The notes beneath the pieces were generated by a model. The model saw only the letters and a program-made list of their open reading frames with translations. It was not told where the DNA came from and ran no database searches. A DNA stretch of 64,000 nt from Bacteroidales bacterium (GTDB lineage: Bacteria > Bacteroidota > Bacteroidia > Bacteroidales > UBA932), in contig JAAYCA010000056.1 in assembly GCA_012744435.1 (NCBI GenBank), positions 1 to 64,000 on the forward strand, given 5' to 3'. Numbering within the stretch: the stretch's first letter is position 1; each line of letters starts with the position of its first letter. The translations under genes were made by a program, and so were the position numbers. Positions 55,889 to 64,000 of this stretch are shown in pieces.

Positions 55889-58284
55889 GATTCTGGAAAT
55901 CCTGGGACGAAGAGGAGCGGGCGGCCGCCATACGCATCGTCGGACTGTGCGTTGCGGCGCTGACCCTGTTTATCTTCATCGCGACCACTTCCTACCTCTT
56001 CCACTGGCAGGAAGACCTGAGTCTGCTGGGCAATCCCGACGCCATGCAGGCGGACCAGACGGTGGGCAATGCCGCCGGCAAGCTTGGTTTCAAGACCGGG
56101 CATCTGCTGGTCTGCGAGCTTTTCGGCCTGGGGAGTTTCGCGCTTCTGATCATCCTCACGGCCGTATCGGTGCGCCTGCTGGCCCACCGCTGGCCGTATT
56201 CCCTGCTGAAGACCACCCTCGTGGCGCTCTTCGGCGCCTTTATTTCCTCGCTCGTGCTGGCCTTCGCCGGGCAGCTTGCGGGGCAGCAGCACCTGTTCGG
56301 AGGCGGCCTGGGCGGACACTGCGGCACCGCCGCCGTGGACTGGGCGCAGAACCTCTTCGGTCCCATCGTGACCGGGATCTTCCTGCTCGTCCTGGTCGCC
56401 GCCTTCCTGTTCTTCTCCTCCAGGCGATTCAACCGCTGGTTCGCCTCCATCGGCGTGAAAAAGGAGAAGCCGGTCAAGACCCCGAAGACCGTAGACCCGG
56501 ACCCGGCCGAAATTGATCCCGGCACCGATGTAGTCATCCCGGGCGGAGACCCGGAATCTCCCGACATCCCCGACGGGCTGCTGGCCAGCGAGGGAGAGCC
56601 GCTGCCCAATGCCGTCCCGAACGAAGCCGAGGGGAAGACCGAAGGCACTTTCGAGATCGTCACCGACGAGGGTCTCGAGGCCGAGAACGTCGAAGACCTC
56701 GCTCCGATCGACAACCGCCTGGATCCCCCGGACGGCCTGCCGAAATATAAATTCCCCTCGCTCGAGCTGCTGGAGAGCTATTCCAGCGGCCGCCGCGAAG
56801 TGTCCACCGAGGAGCTCACGCGCAACAACAACAAGATCCGCGCGGCGCTGGCCAACTACAAGATCCAGGTCACCGACGTCAAGGCCATCGTGGGCCCGAC
56901 CGTGACCCTGTACAAGGTCTATCCCGCCCCGGGCGTGAAGATCGCGGACATCAAGAAACTCCAGGAGGACATCGCCCTGTCGCTGAACGCCAAGGGCGTG
57001 CGCGTCGTGACCCTGTCCGACTCCGTCGGCATCGAGGTCGCCAACGACTTTTCCTCCATCGTCCCGCTCAAGGCCCTGCTCAACGACGACGCCTTCCGCA
57101 CCAGCAAGGCCGACCTGCCCGTCGCCATCGGCTACACCATCACCCAGAAGGTCCGCGTGTTCGACCTCGCGGATGCTCCGCACCTGCTCGTCGCGGGCGC
57201 GACCAAACAGGGCAAGTCCGTGGGCCTCAACGTCATCGTGTCTTCGCTGCTGTACAGCAAGCACCCTTCGGAGCTGAAATTCGTCTTCATCGACCCGAAG
57301 ATGGTCGAGTTCTCGGCCTACACCTCGCTGCTGAAGCACTATCTTGCCGTGCTGCCCGATTCGACGGACGAGGAGGACGAGCGGGCGAACGCCATCGTCA
57401 AGAAGCCCAAGGACGCCGAGAAGACCCTCCGCTCCCTGTGCACGGAGATGGACGACCGCTACGAACTGCTGAGCAAGGCCGGCGTCAACAAGATCACCCT
57501 GTACAACGAGAAATACAAGGAACGCAAGCTGCGTCCGGACCACGGCCACCGCTACCTCCCGTACATCGTCGTCGTCGTCGACGAATACGCTGACCTGACA
57601 ATGACCACCGGCGCCTCTCCGGAGACCCGTGCGGCCAGCCGGAGCATTACCAATTCCATCATCCGCCTCGCGCAGAAGGGCCGCGCCGCCGGCCTGCATG
57701 TGATCCTCGCGACGCAGCGCCCGTCGGTGGATGTCATCTCCGGCATCATCAAGAGCAACTTCCCGATGCGCATCGCCTTCCGCGTGGCCTCCCGCGTGGA
57801 TTCGATGACCATCCTCGACTCCCCCGGCGCGGAGAAACTCATCGGTCGCGGCGACATGCTCTTCTCGGCCGGCATCGACTCCGAACGCATCCAGTGCGGC
57901 TTCATCAGCGGCGACGAGATCGACACCGTCACGGACTTCATCGGGGAGCAGACCGGCTACGGCCGCTGCTACAACACGCCCTACTACCTCCCGTCTCCCG
58001 AGGAGCCGGGCGCCGAGGGCGGCGAAGGCGGCGGCATGGTGGACATGTCCAAGGTGGACGAGCGCTTCGAGGAAGCCGCCCGGATGGTCGTCACCACCCA
58101 GCGCGGCTCCACTTCCGACCTCCAGCGCAAGCTGGGCATGGGCTACGCCAAGGCGGGCCGCGTGATGGACCAGCTCGAAGCCGCCGGCATCGTGGGACCG
58201 CAGGAAGGAAGCAAGCCGCGCCAGGTCCTCGTCGGCAGCCTGGACGATCTCCAGCCCATCCTCGACGCCTTCCTGCACCGGTAG
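55885..58284 (+). CDS. ftsK: DNA translocase FtsK
   Basis: FtsK pumps chromosome ends apart at the septum. The 799-residue protein has an N-terminal domain with four hydrophobic segments (about residues 20-185), a Pro/Glu-rich linker (about 190-280), and the motor. Walker A is AGATKQGKSVGLN (about 437-449) and Walker B is YIVVVVDEYADL (about 556-567), with TQRPSVDVISG. The C-terminal gamma winged helix (about 735-799) includes TSDLQRKLGMGYAKAGRVMDQLEAAGIVGPQEGSKPR. This domain normally reads KOPS-like DNA motifs. No XerC/D gene is near. Confidence 0.96.
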   Translation: MRFWKSWDEEERAAAIRIVGLCVAALTLFIFIATTSYLFHWQEDLSLLGNPDAMQADQTVGNAAGKLGFKTGHLLVCELFGLGSFALLIILTAVSVRLLAHRWPYSLLKTTLVALFGAFISSLVLAFAGQLAGQQHLFGGGLGGHCGTAAVDWAQNLFGPIVTGIFLLVLVAAFLFFSSRRFNRWFASIGVKKEKPVKTPKTVDPDPAEIDPGTDVVIPGGDPESPDIPDGLLASEGEPLPNAVPNEAEGKTEGTFEIVTDEGLEAENVEDLAPIDNRLDPPDGLPKYKFPSLELLESYSSGRREVSTEELTRNNNKIRAALANYKIQVTDVKAIVGPTVTLYKVYPAPGVKIADIKKLQEDIALSLNAKGVRVVTLSDSVGIEVANDFSSIVPLKALLNDDAFRTSKADLPVAIGYTITQKVRVFDLADAPHLLVAGATKQGKSVGLNVIVSSLLYSKHPSELKFVFIDPKMVEFSAYTSLLKHYLAVLPDSTDEEDERANAIVKKPKDAEKTLRSLCTEMDDRYELLSKAGVNKITLYNEKYKERKLRPDHGHRYLPYIVVVVDEYADLTMTTGASPETRAASRSITNSIIRLAQKGRAAGLHVILATQRPSVDVISGIIKSNFPMRIAFRVASRVDSMTILDSPGAEKLIGRGDMLFSAGIDSERIQCGFISGDEIDTVTDFIGEQTGYGRCYNTPYYLPSPEEPGAEGGEGGGMVDMSKVDERFEEAARMVVTTQRGSTSDLQRKLGMGYAKAGRVMDQLEAAGIVGPQEGSKPRQVLVGSLDDLQPILDAFLHR

Positions 58285-58352
58285 TGCATTCCTGGCCAAT
58301 TGACAATTCCCCGGTCCGATATTTGCGGGAAAACGGGGGTTTGATTTGAAGT

Positions 58353-59243
58353 ATGAACAGACCTTTTGCCCTTCTTCTGCTGCTTGCGCTGCTCGCAGCC
58401 CCCTCCACGGCTTGCGCCCAGGTGGTCTATGTCCCCGAGGATATCCATTTCCGTTCGCCGAAAGTGCCGGAATTCGTCGAATTTGGCGGCCAGACCTACC
58501 GTTTCGACCGTCCCGACCTCTATGAACGGATGGACCGCGAACTGGTCGCCTTCACCTACGGTCACACCAATTCCGTGCTGATGCTCAGGCGGGCGGAGCG
58601 CCTGTTCTCCCAGGTCGTGCCGATCCTGGAGAAGAACGGCGTGCCGGAAGACCTGAAGTACCTGATGGCCATCGAGTGCAACCTCGATCCCAAGTCCGTC
58701 TCCACGGCGGGTGCGGCCGGTCCCTGGCAGTTCATGAAGGCTACGGGCCGCTCCTACGGCCTGGAGGTGGGCGACGAAGTGGATGAGCGCTACAACATCG
58801 CGAAGTCGACCGAAGCCGCCTGCAAGTATCTCAAGGAAGCTTTCGCCAAATACGGCGACTGGATGACGGTGGCGGCCAGCTACAACGCCGGCCAGGGCGG
58901 CATCTCCCAGCGCATCACGAACCAGCGGCAGAAGAAGGCCATGGACCTGTTCCTGCCCGCCGAGACCTCCCGCTACATGTTCCGCATCCTCACGGCGAAA
59001 TATTTCTTCGAGAATCCGGAGGAGTTCGGCTTCCACGTGGAGCCCGGAGACAGCTATCCTTACCTCCCCCCGAAAGAGACCGTCACGGTCAGCGGGGCGA
59101 TCCCGAACCTGACGGACTTCGCCGAGGAGCACGGCACCACCTATTTCTTCCTCAAGGAAGCCAATCTCTGGCTGCGCAGCGACAAGCTGACGAACAAATC
59201 CGCCCGGACCTACGAGATCATCATTCCGAAGTCGGAGTATTGA
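58353..59243 (+). CDS. Lytic transglycosylase (SLT domain, MltD-like)
   Basis: The 296-residue exported enzyme cleaves peptidoglycan glycan strands. A signal peptide (to about residue 22, TACAQ) is followed by the SLT domain with catalytic Glu in YLMAIECNLDPKSVSTAGAAGPWQFM. Here E-S of the family reads E-C. WMTVAASYNAGQGGI follows, and the C-terminal part resembles the start of MltD tails without LysM repeats. It lies 68 nt after ftsK and 1 nt before the nuclease gene. It may act in septal peptidoglycan turnover with the FtsK operon (inference). Confidence 0.9.
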   Translation: MNRPFALLLLLALLAAPSTACAQVVYVPEDIHFRSPKVPEFVEFGGQTYRFDRPDLYERMDRELVAFTYGHTNSVLMLRRAERLFSQVVPILEKNGVPEDLKYLMAIECNLDPKSVSTAGAAGPWQFMKATGRSYGLEVGDEVDERYNIAKSTEAACKYLKEAFAKYGDWMTVAASYNAGQGGISQRITNQRQKKAMDLFLPAETSRYMFRILTAKYFFENPEEFGFHVEPGDSYPYLPPKETVTVSGAIPNLTDFAEEHGTTYFFLKEANLWLRSDKLTNKSARTYEIIIPKSEY

Positions 59244-59244
59244 G

Positions 59245-62070
59245 ATGACCCCGTTTCTCGACCAGGTAGCGCGGCATTACCATGCCCTGGGGGGGATTGA
59301 AGACCTGTGCTTCGTCTTCCCGAGCCGCCGTGCACGGGTCTTTTTCAGCAAATATCTAAGCGGATGCGTTGCCCGGCAGAAGCGGGCGATGCGCGTGCCG
59401 GAGCTGGTCACGATGGACGATTTCTTCCTGCAGCTCAGCGGGATGAAGAAAAGCGACAAGGTGCACCTTCTGCTGGAATTGTATCAATGCTACAAGCCGC
59501 TTTACGAAGGGGCCGGCGGCAGGGCCGAGGCGCTCGATGAGTTCATTTTCTGGGGGGATGTGCTGCTGACCGACTTCGGCGACGTGGACAAGTTCCTCGT
59601 GGATCCGGAACGGCTGTTTTCCAACATCGCGGACCTGCGCGCCATGCAGGACGACTTCAGCTACCTCGACGAGACGCAGGAAGAGGCCGTCCGGGCGTTC
59701 CTGTCCCATTTCCGGACGGGCGGCGAGTACAAGGAGGCCTTCCGGCGCATCTGGGACATCCTCCTGCCGCTGTACAAAGCTTTCGGGGCGCGGCTTCGCG
59801 AAAAGGGAATGGCCTACGACGAGCAGGCCTACCGCAGCGTCGCGGAGCAGTTGCAGGAAACGCCCGCCGCAGACCTGATGGCGGCGCATTACCCCGGGGT
59901 CCGGAAATTCGTTTTCGTCGGGCTGAACGCCCTCAACGAGTGCGAACGGCGGCTGTTGCGGCGCCTGCGCGACGCAAAACTGGCCGAGTTCTGCTGGGAC
60001 TACGGTCCGGGCTGGATCAGCAATCCGCACAACAAATCCTCGCAATTCCTCGCCGACAATACCGGCGAATTCCCGCAAGCCTTCGACCCCGATCCCGAGG
60101 GCCTGGGCGAGCCGCAGATCAGCGTCCTCAGCGTCCCGTCCGGCGTCGGACAGGCCAAACAGCTGCCCGCCATCCTGGATAAAGTGGGCGCCCGCGGTAT
60201 CGAGACATCCGTCGTGCTGCCCGACCAAAGCCTGCTGATCCCGGTACTGAACTCCCTCCCCGGGCAGATCAGGGACATCAACGTGACCATGGGCTACCCG
60301 ATATCCGGCAGCGCCCTGAGCGCCCTGATGGACGACGTGGCCGCCCTGCAGTTGCACCTGCGCGAAAAAGACGGGCAGTGGTACTTCTACCACCGGCAGG
60401 TCTGGAGCATCTTCTCCAACAGCATTTTCAAGACGCTGGCAGGGGAAGAAGGGCTCGCCAGGGCCGCCGAGGTTCGGAGCCGGAAACGCTACTATATCCC
60501 GCAGGACGAGCTGTCCGGACTGCCGCTCTTCGACCGCATCTTCCAGCCGATCGTCCGCGCACCCGGCGAACGCGACGCCGCCGCAATCCGCACCGTGCAG
60601 CAATATCAGCTCGAGCTGCTCTCCGAGCTCGGCCTCGGCCTGAAGGGCAATCCGGAGATGGCGCTGGAGCTGGACTTCGTCCGGGCGTACTACCTGACGG
60701 TGGGGCGGCTGCGCGACTGTGAACTCCCCGTGCTGCCCGCCAGTTATTTCCGGCTGCTGGAGAAACTGCTCGCCACGGAGTCGGAACCCTTCAAAGGGGA
60801 ACCGCTGCGGGGACTGCAGGTCATGGGACCGCTGGAGATGCGTGCCCTGGATTTCGACAACGTGATCCTGCTGAGCTGCAACGAAGGGGTCTTCCCGGAA
60901 CGGAAAACGAAGCCCTCTTTTGTGCCGGCCGAACTCCGCAAGGCCTTCGGCCTGCCCACCTGGGAGTACCAGGACGCCGTCTGGGCCTACTATTTCTATC
61001 GGATGATCCGGCGCGCCAGCCGCGTCTGGCTGCTCTTCGATTCGCGCACCGAGGGGCTCAGGGGCGGCGAGGAGAGCCGCTACATCAAGCAGCTGGTGCT
61101 GCATTTCAAGGCCCCCCTGACCCGCTATGCGATGCGGGCGGAGATCGGTCGGAACGAGGACGGGGGTCCCATCCTGAAAACGGAGGAACATGTGCGGATC
61201 ATCCGCGAAAAGTTCCTCTCGGCGTCCGCCCTGCAGAGCTACCTCGCCTGCCCGGCACAGTTCTACTACCGAAGCGTCTGCGGCCTGAAAGAGCAGGACG
61301 AGGTGTCCGAATCGCTGGAGGCGAACGACATCGGCAATGTCTTCCACGAAGCGATGCAGGAACTTTACGGCGTTGCGGACGGGAACGTCACGCGGGTGTA
61401 CCTGCAGTCGCTGCTGTCGGGGACGCGGATCAAGGACACGGTCCGGCCGTATGTCCTGAAGGAGCTGAACAGCTTCGAGGTGAGCGGACGCAACATCATC
61501 TTCGAGGACCTTGTCTGCCGCTATGTCCGCAAGGCGGTCGAACGCGACATCATGCTGCTGGAAGGGACCGGGAGCGGGAGCTTCCACATCCTCGGACTGG
61601 AGCTCAAGCGCTTCTGGGAGATGGACGGGTTCCGCTTCATCGGCTTCATCGACCGGCTGGACAGCTGCCGTCCCGGCGAAGTCCGCGTGGTGGACTACAA
61701 GACCGGCAAGGTCACGGACGAGGACTTCCTGATCACGGATGCCAACGCCGGGGACGTGGTGGACAAGCTCTTCGGCCCGGACAATGCCAAGCGTCCCAAG
61801 ATCGCCCTGCAGCTATACTTATACGACCGTATGGTCGCGGACCATCCGGACTGCCGGAGCTGCCGGATCGTCAATTCGGTCTACCAGACCTCCCGCCTGT
61901 TCGTGCGCGACGTCGAAAGCGTCGCGGTCGGCGGAGAGTTCCAGACCCTGATGGAAGAGCGGCTCCACGGGCTGCTCGCCGGGCTGGGCGACATTTCCGT
62001 GCCCTTCAGCCGGACGGAGGACCGGAAGACCTGCGAATGGTGTGACTTCAAAAATATCTGCGGACGATGA
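59245..62070 (+). CDS. AddB/RecB-type PD-(D/E)XK nuclease-helicase-like subunit
   Basis: The 941-residue protein is the AddB-like partner of the following UvrD-type helicase, for double-strand break end-processing. The N-terminal part resembles an inactivated helicase: LCFVFPSRRARVFFSKYL lies where Walker A should be. The C-terminal nuclease domain has LSASALQSYLACPAQFYYRSVCGL and RVVDYKTGKVTDEDF, where the Asp and Lys form the PD-(D/E)XK core. Iron-sulfur-type cysteines (Cys in YLACPAQFYY and the final CEWCDFKNIC) enclose it. It overlaps the AddA-like gene by 4 nt. Confidence 0.88.
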   Translation: MTPFLDQVARHYHALGGIEDLCFVFPSRRARVFFSKYLSGCVARQKRAMRVPELVTMDDFFLQLSGMKKSDKVHLLLELYQCYKPLYEGAGGRAEALDEFIFWGDVLLTDFGDVDKFLVDPERLFSNIADLRAMQDDFSYLDETQEEAVRAFLSHFRTGGEYKEAFRRIWDILLPLYKAFGARLREKGMAYDEQAYRSVAEQLQETPAADLMAAHYPGVRKFVFVGLNALNECERRLLRRLRDAKLAEFCWDYGPGWISNPHNKSSQFLADNTGEFPQAFDPDPEGLGEPQISVLSVPSGVGQAKQLPAILDKVGARGIETSVVLPDQSLLIPVLNSLPGQIRDINVTMGYPISGSALSALMDDVAALQLHLREKDGQWYFYHRQVWSIFSNSIFKTLAGEEGLARAAEVRSRKRYYIPQDELSGLPLFDRIFQPIVRAPGERDAAAIRTVQQYQLELLSELGLGLKGNPEMALELDFVRAYYLTVGRLRDCELPVLPASYFRLLEKLLATESEPFKGEPLRGLQVMGPLEMRALDFDNVILLSCNEGVFPERKTKPSFVPAELRKAFGLPTWEYQDAVWAYYFYRMIRRASRVWLLFDSRTEGLRGGEESRYIKQLVLHFKAPLTRYAMRAEIGRNEDGGPILKTEEHVRIIREKFLSASALQSYLACPAQFYYRSVCGLKEQDEVSESLEANDIGNVFHEAMQELYGVADGNVTRVYLQSLLSGTRIKDTVRPYVLKELNSFEVSGRNIIFEDLVCRYVRKAVERDIMLLEGTGSGSFHILGLELKRFWEMDGFRFIGFIDRLDSCRPGEVRVVDYKTGKVTDEDFLITDANAGDVVDKLFGPDNAKRPKIALQLYLYDRMVADHPDCRSCRIVNSVYQTSRLFVRDVESVAVGGEFQTLMEERLHGLLAGLGDISVPFSRTEDRKTCEWCDFKNICGR

Positions 62071-64000
62071 AGATCCTGAAAGCCAGCGCCGGTTCGGGCA
62101 AGACCTACCGCCTCTCCAAGACCTATATCGACCTGCTGCTGGACAGCCGGGAACCCTATCCGTACCGCCATATCCTGGCGGTCACCTTCACCAACAAGGC
62201 CACCGCCGAGATGAAGGCCCGGATCCTGCGGGACCTCGCCAAACTCGCCGCGACAGACCCGCGGGCGGAGCGCGTGCTCATCGACCTGCTCCACGACTAC
62301 GGCGCTTTCAGCGTGAGTACCATCGACCGCTTCTTCCAGCAGGCTCTCAAGGCGTTCTCCCGCGAGATCGGCCAGTTTGCCGACTACCAGATTGAACTGG
62401 ACAAGGAATCGCTGATCGGCGAGACGATGGACCGTATCCTGGATTCGCTGACCGAGGACAGCGTGGAGCTCCTGGAATGGATCCAGGCGGCGCTTGCGGA
62501 CGCGCTGGACCAGGGAAAGCGTTTCCGGGTGGACGAAGGACTGCTGGACACGGGAAAACTCCTGAAGAACGACGAGTTCCGGGAACTCTCGGAACATCTG
62601 GGCCTGTCCGGCGCCGAAGCTTTCGGCAAGGACCGCCTGAAACGGATCCGGGAGGAATGCCGTACCCTGATACGGGAATTCCGGACGCGTGCGTCCGCAC
62701 TGGGCGTCGAGGCCGCCCCGGGCGAACTGCTCAAGAAGCCCGGCAAGAAGGCGCTCGCCGCCTCTGAGGAACTTGCCGCGCTGTTCGACGAGCCCTACCG
62801 CTACTATTGCACGGCCTTCCTGCTGGATGGCCTGCTCTACCAGCTGGGCCTCGCGGGCGAGTTCTACAAAGAATTCGACGCCCTGTCGGCGGAGAAGAAC
62901 GTCCTCTGCCTCGATGAATCCAATTCCCTGCTGCGCAAGATCATCGGCGGCTCGGACGCCCCATTCGTATACGAGAAGATGGGGGTGCGTTATGAGCATT
63001 TCCTGCTGGACGAATTCCAGGACACGTCCCACATCCAGTGGGACAATTTCCTGCCCCTGCTGCAGGAGAGCGAGTCCAGGACGGGGGGCAACCTGATCGT
63101 GGGCGACGTCAAACAGAGCATCTACCGTTTCCGCGATTCCGACTGGGAACTCCTGGGCAGCGAAGTCCAGCGCACCTTCCCCGACGCAGAAGTCGAGTCG
63201 ATGCAGGGCAACTGGCGCAGCACCCGGACGGTCGTCGGCTTCAACAACCGCTTCTTCCTCTGGGCGGCCGGGCAGCTGGGTCTGCAGGACATCTATGCCG
63301 ACGTGAAGCAGAAAGTCATGAAAGCGGATCCGCAGGACGGACAGGTGCGCGTCAGTTTCCGCGACGACCAGCTGGAGGCCGTCCGGGAGTCCGTGCTGGA
63401 CGCGCGGCGCCGCGGCGCCCGGTGGGGTGACATCGCCGTGCTCGTGCGCGGCAAGAAGGAAGGCGCCGCGGTTGCCGCGCACCTGATTGCGAACGCCATC
63501 CCGGTGATCTCCGACGATTCGCTCCTGCTGAAGTCCTCCCCGGTGGTCCGGCGCCTGGTCTCGCTGCTGAGTTGCTACGAGAATCCCGACGACGGGATCG
63601 GCCGTTTCCTCGCGGACGCGATGGACCTGACCTTCCCCTCGGAGTACCACTCGCTGGTGGATTTCTGCGAAGAGCTGCTGCGGGCGATGTACGAATGGGA
63701 TAAGACATCTTTCGATGGCCAGGTCCTGTATATCCAGGCCTTCATGGACGACCTGCAGGAATGGGTGCAGGTCAACGGCAACAAACTCCGCTACTACCTC
63801 AAGCACTGGGAGGAGAAGGATATCTATATCGGCTCGCCCGAGAATGCCGCTTCCGTGCGCATCCTGACGATTCACAAGGCCAAGGGGCTGCAGTTCCCGC
63901 ATGTCATCTTCCCCTTTGCGGACAAGGTGGAACTGTGCCGGCACGAGGTGCATTGGAGCGAGCTGCAGACCGCCCGGACGCCCTTCAGCCCCGAACTGCA
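62067..64000 (+). CDS. AddA-like UvrD/REP-family helicase, 5' part
   Basis: The frame from the ATG at 62067 stays open to the window end (about 644 codons), so the 3' part is missing. Superfamily-1 helicase motifs are clear: Walker A LKASAGSGKTYRLSKT, motif Ia AVTFTNKATAEMKARIL, motif II YEHFLLDEFQDTSHIQW, motif III GDVKQSIYRFRDSDW, motif IV region GNWRSTRTVVGFNN and motif V SVRILTIHKAKGLQFPHVI. It translocates on DNA for end resection together with the upstream AddB-like nuclease. Whether it carries its own C-terminal nuclease domain cannot be seen. Confidence 0.92.
   Translation, partial: MKILKASAGSGKTYRLSKTYIDLLLDSREPYPYRHILAVTFTNKATAEMKARILRDLAKLAATDPRAERVLIDLLHDYGAFSVSTIDRFFQQALKAFSREIGQFADYQIELDKESLIGETMDRILDSLTEDSVELLEWIQAALADALDQGKRFRVDEGLLDTGKLLKNDEFRELSEHLGLSGAEAFGKDRLKRIREECRTLIREFRTRASALGVEAAPGELLKKPGKKALAASEELAALFDEPYRYYCTAFLLDGLLYQLGLAGEFYKEFDALSAEKNVLCLDESNSLLRKIIGGSDAPFVYEKMGVRYEHFLLDEFQDTSHIQWDNFLPLLQESESRTGGNLIVGDVKQSIYRFRDSDWELLGSEVQRTFPDAEVESMQGNWRSTRTVVGFNNRFFLWAAGQLGLQDIYADVKQKVMKADPQDGQVRVSFRDDQLEAVRESVLDARRRGARWGDIAVLVRGKKEGAAVAAHLIANAIPVISDDSLLLKSSPVVRRLVSLLSCYENPDDGIGRFLADAMDLTFPSEYHSLVDFCEELLRAMYEWDKTSFDGQVLYIQAFMDDLQEWVQVNGNKLRYYLKHWEEKDIYIGSPENAASVRILTIHKAKGLQFPHVIFPFADKVELCRHEVHWSELQTARTPFSPEL

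Noticed and set aside
1..64000. Mobile element, prophage, CRISPR array or tRNA
   Set aside because: I saw no transposase, integrase, phage structural gene, regularly spaced direct repeats or tRNA-like cloverleaf, and all gaps are short. A scan with tRNAscan-SE and a CRISPR finder would settle it.

Overview
The window reads as a continuous stretch of housekeeping chromosome from a high-GC member of the order Bacteroidales (phylum Bacteroidota). The evidence is of several kinds. The promoters are of the Bacteroidota type, with a TAnnTTTG -7 box just upstream of many start codons. The families are typical of the phylum: DUF4290, DUF4293, DUF3822, a DUF2807 head-GIN protein, a CarboxypepD_reg/outer-membrane beta-barrel protein, a FISUMP lipoprotein, TonB-C fusions and a zinc-less CobB-type sirtuin. 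Shine-Dalgarno sequences are generally absent, with rpsU as a clear exception. GC is roughly 60% by eye. This explains the very long antisense ORFs, which I treat as shadows. I cannot name a genus. I saw no rRNA, tRNA, CRISPR array, transposase, integrase or phage gene, and no gene-free stretch longer than about 170 bases.

Layout. 0-0.8 kb: end of a ribbon-helix-helix-like gene and a lipoprotein. 0.9-5 kb (minus): LysE-type exporter, PASTA protein, RluD-like synthase, Lnt. 5.1-10.6 kb (minus): RGG-tailed outer-membrane protein, RuvC, SerS, then L27/L21 behind a structured leader. 10.7-12.9 kb (plus): AAA ATPase, sirtuin, bS21. 12.9-17.3 kb: RluA-type synthase, nitroreductase, DnaK, membrane-anchored AraC regulator. 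17.4-23.8 kb (minus): one operon with a SPOR lipoprotein, a degenerate M28 peptidase fused to TonB-C, LeuS and two YitT proteins. 23.9-32.7 kb: CapA, TPR protein, GyrA, a Clp-N-only protein with an esterase, and uridine phosphorylase with DUF4293 and a LytTR regulator.

32.8-43.9 kb: FabF, RF1 with a GNAT-like protein, a lipoprotein, MazG, a CoA-transferase, then the NrnA/FKBP/MATE/cytidylate-kinase-like operon. 44-47.8 kb (plus): a membrane-anchored protein, a truncated DUF3822, RsmD, then an ECF sigma / membrane partner / DUF2807 operon. 47.9-52 kb (minus): AckA-Pta with a VOC protein and a short-chain dehydrogenase. 52-64 kb: a minimal ComEC, a FISUMP lipoprotein, then ApbE, DUF4290, FtsK, a lytic transglycosylase and an AddB/AddA-like nuclease-helicase pair cut by the window end.

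Working together: envelope maturation (Lnt, lipoproteins, SPOR, lytic transglycosylase, CapA), translation (SerS, LeuS, RF1, L21/L27/bS21, RluA-family enzymes, RsmD), genome maintenance (RuvC, GyrA, FtsK, AddAB-like, MazG, NrnA) and acetate/acyl-CoA fermentation (AckA-Pta, CoA-transferase). The most unusual signal is a roughly 105-nt element predicted to fold into three hairpins. It occurs twice, in inverted orientation, at 45704-45809 and 47776-47880. Two of its stems differ between the copies by base-pair-preserving changes, and the copies bracket the ECF sigma operon. Other leads are the rplU leader fold, the rpsU Shine-Dalgarno, a pseudo-M28 peptidase fused to TonB-C, and paired or overlapping divergent promoters.
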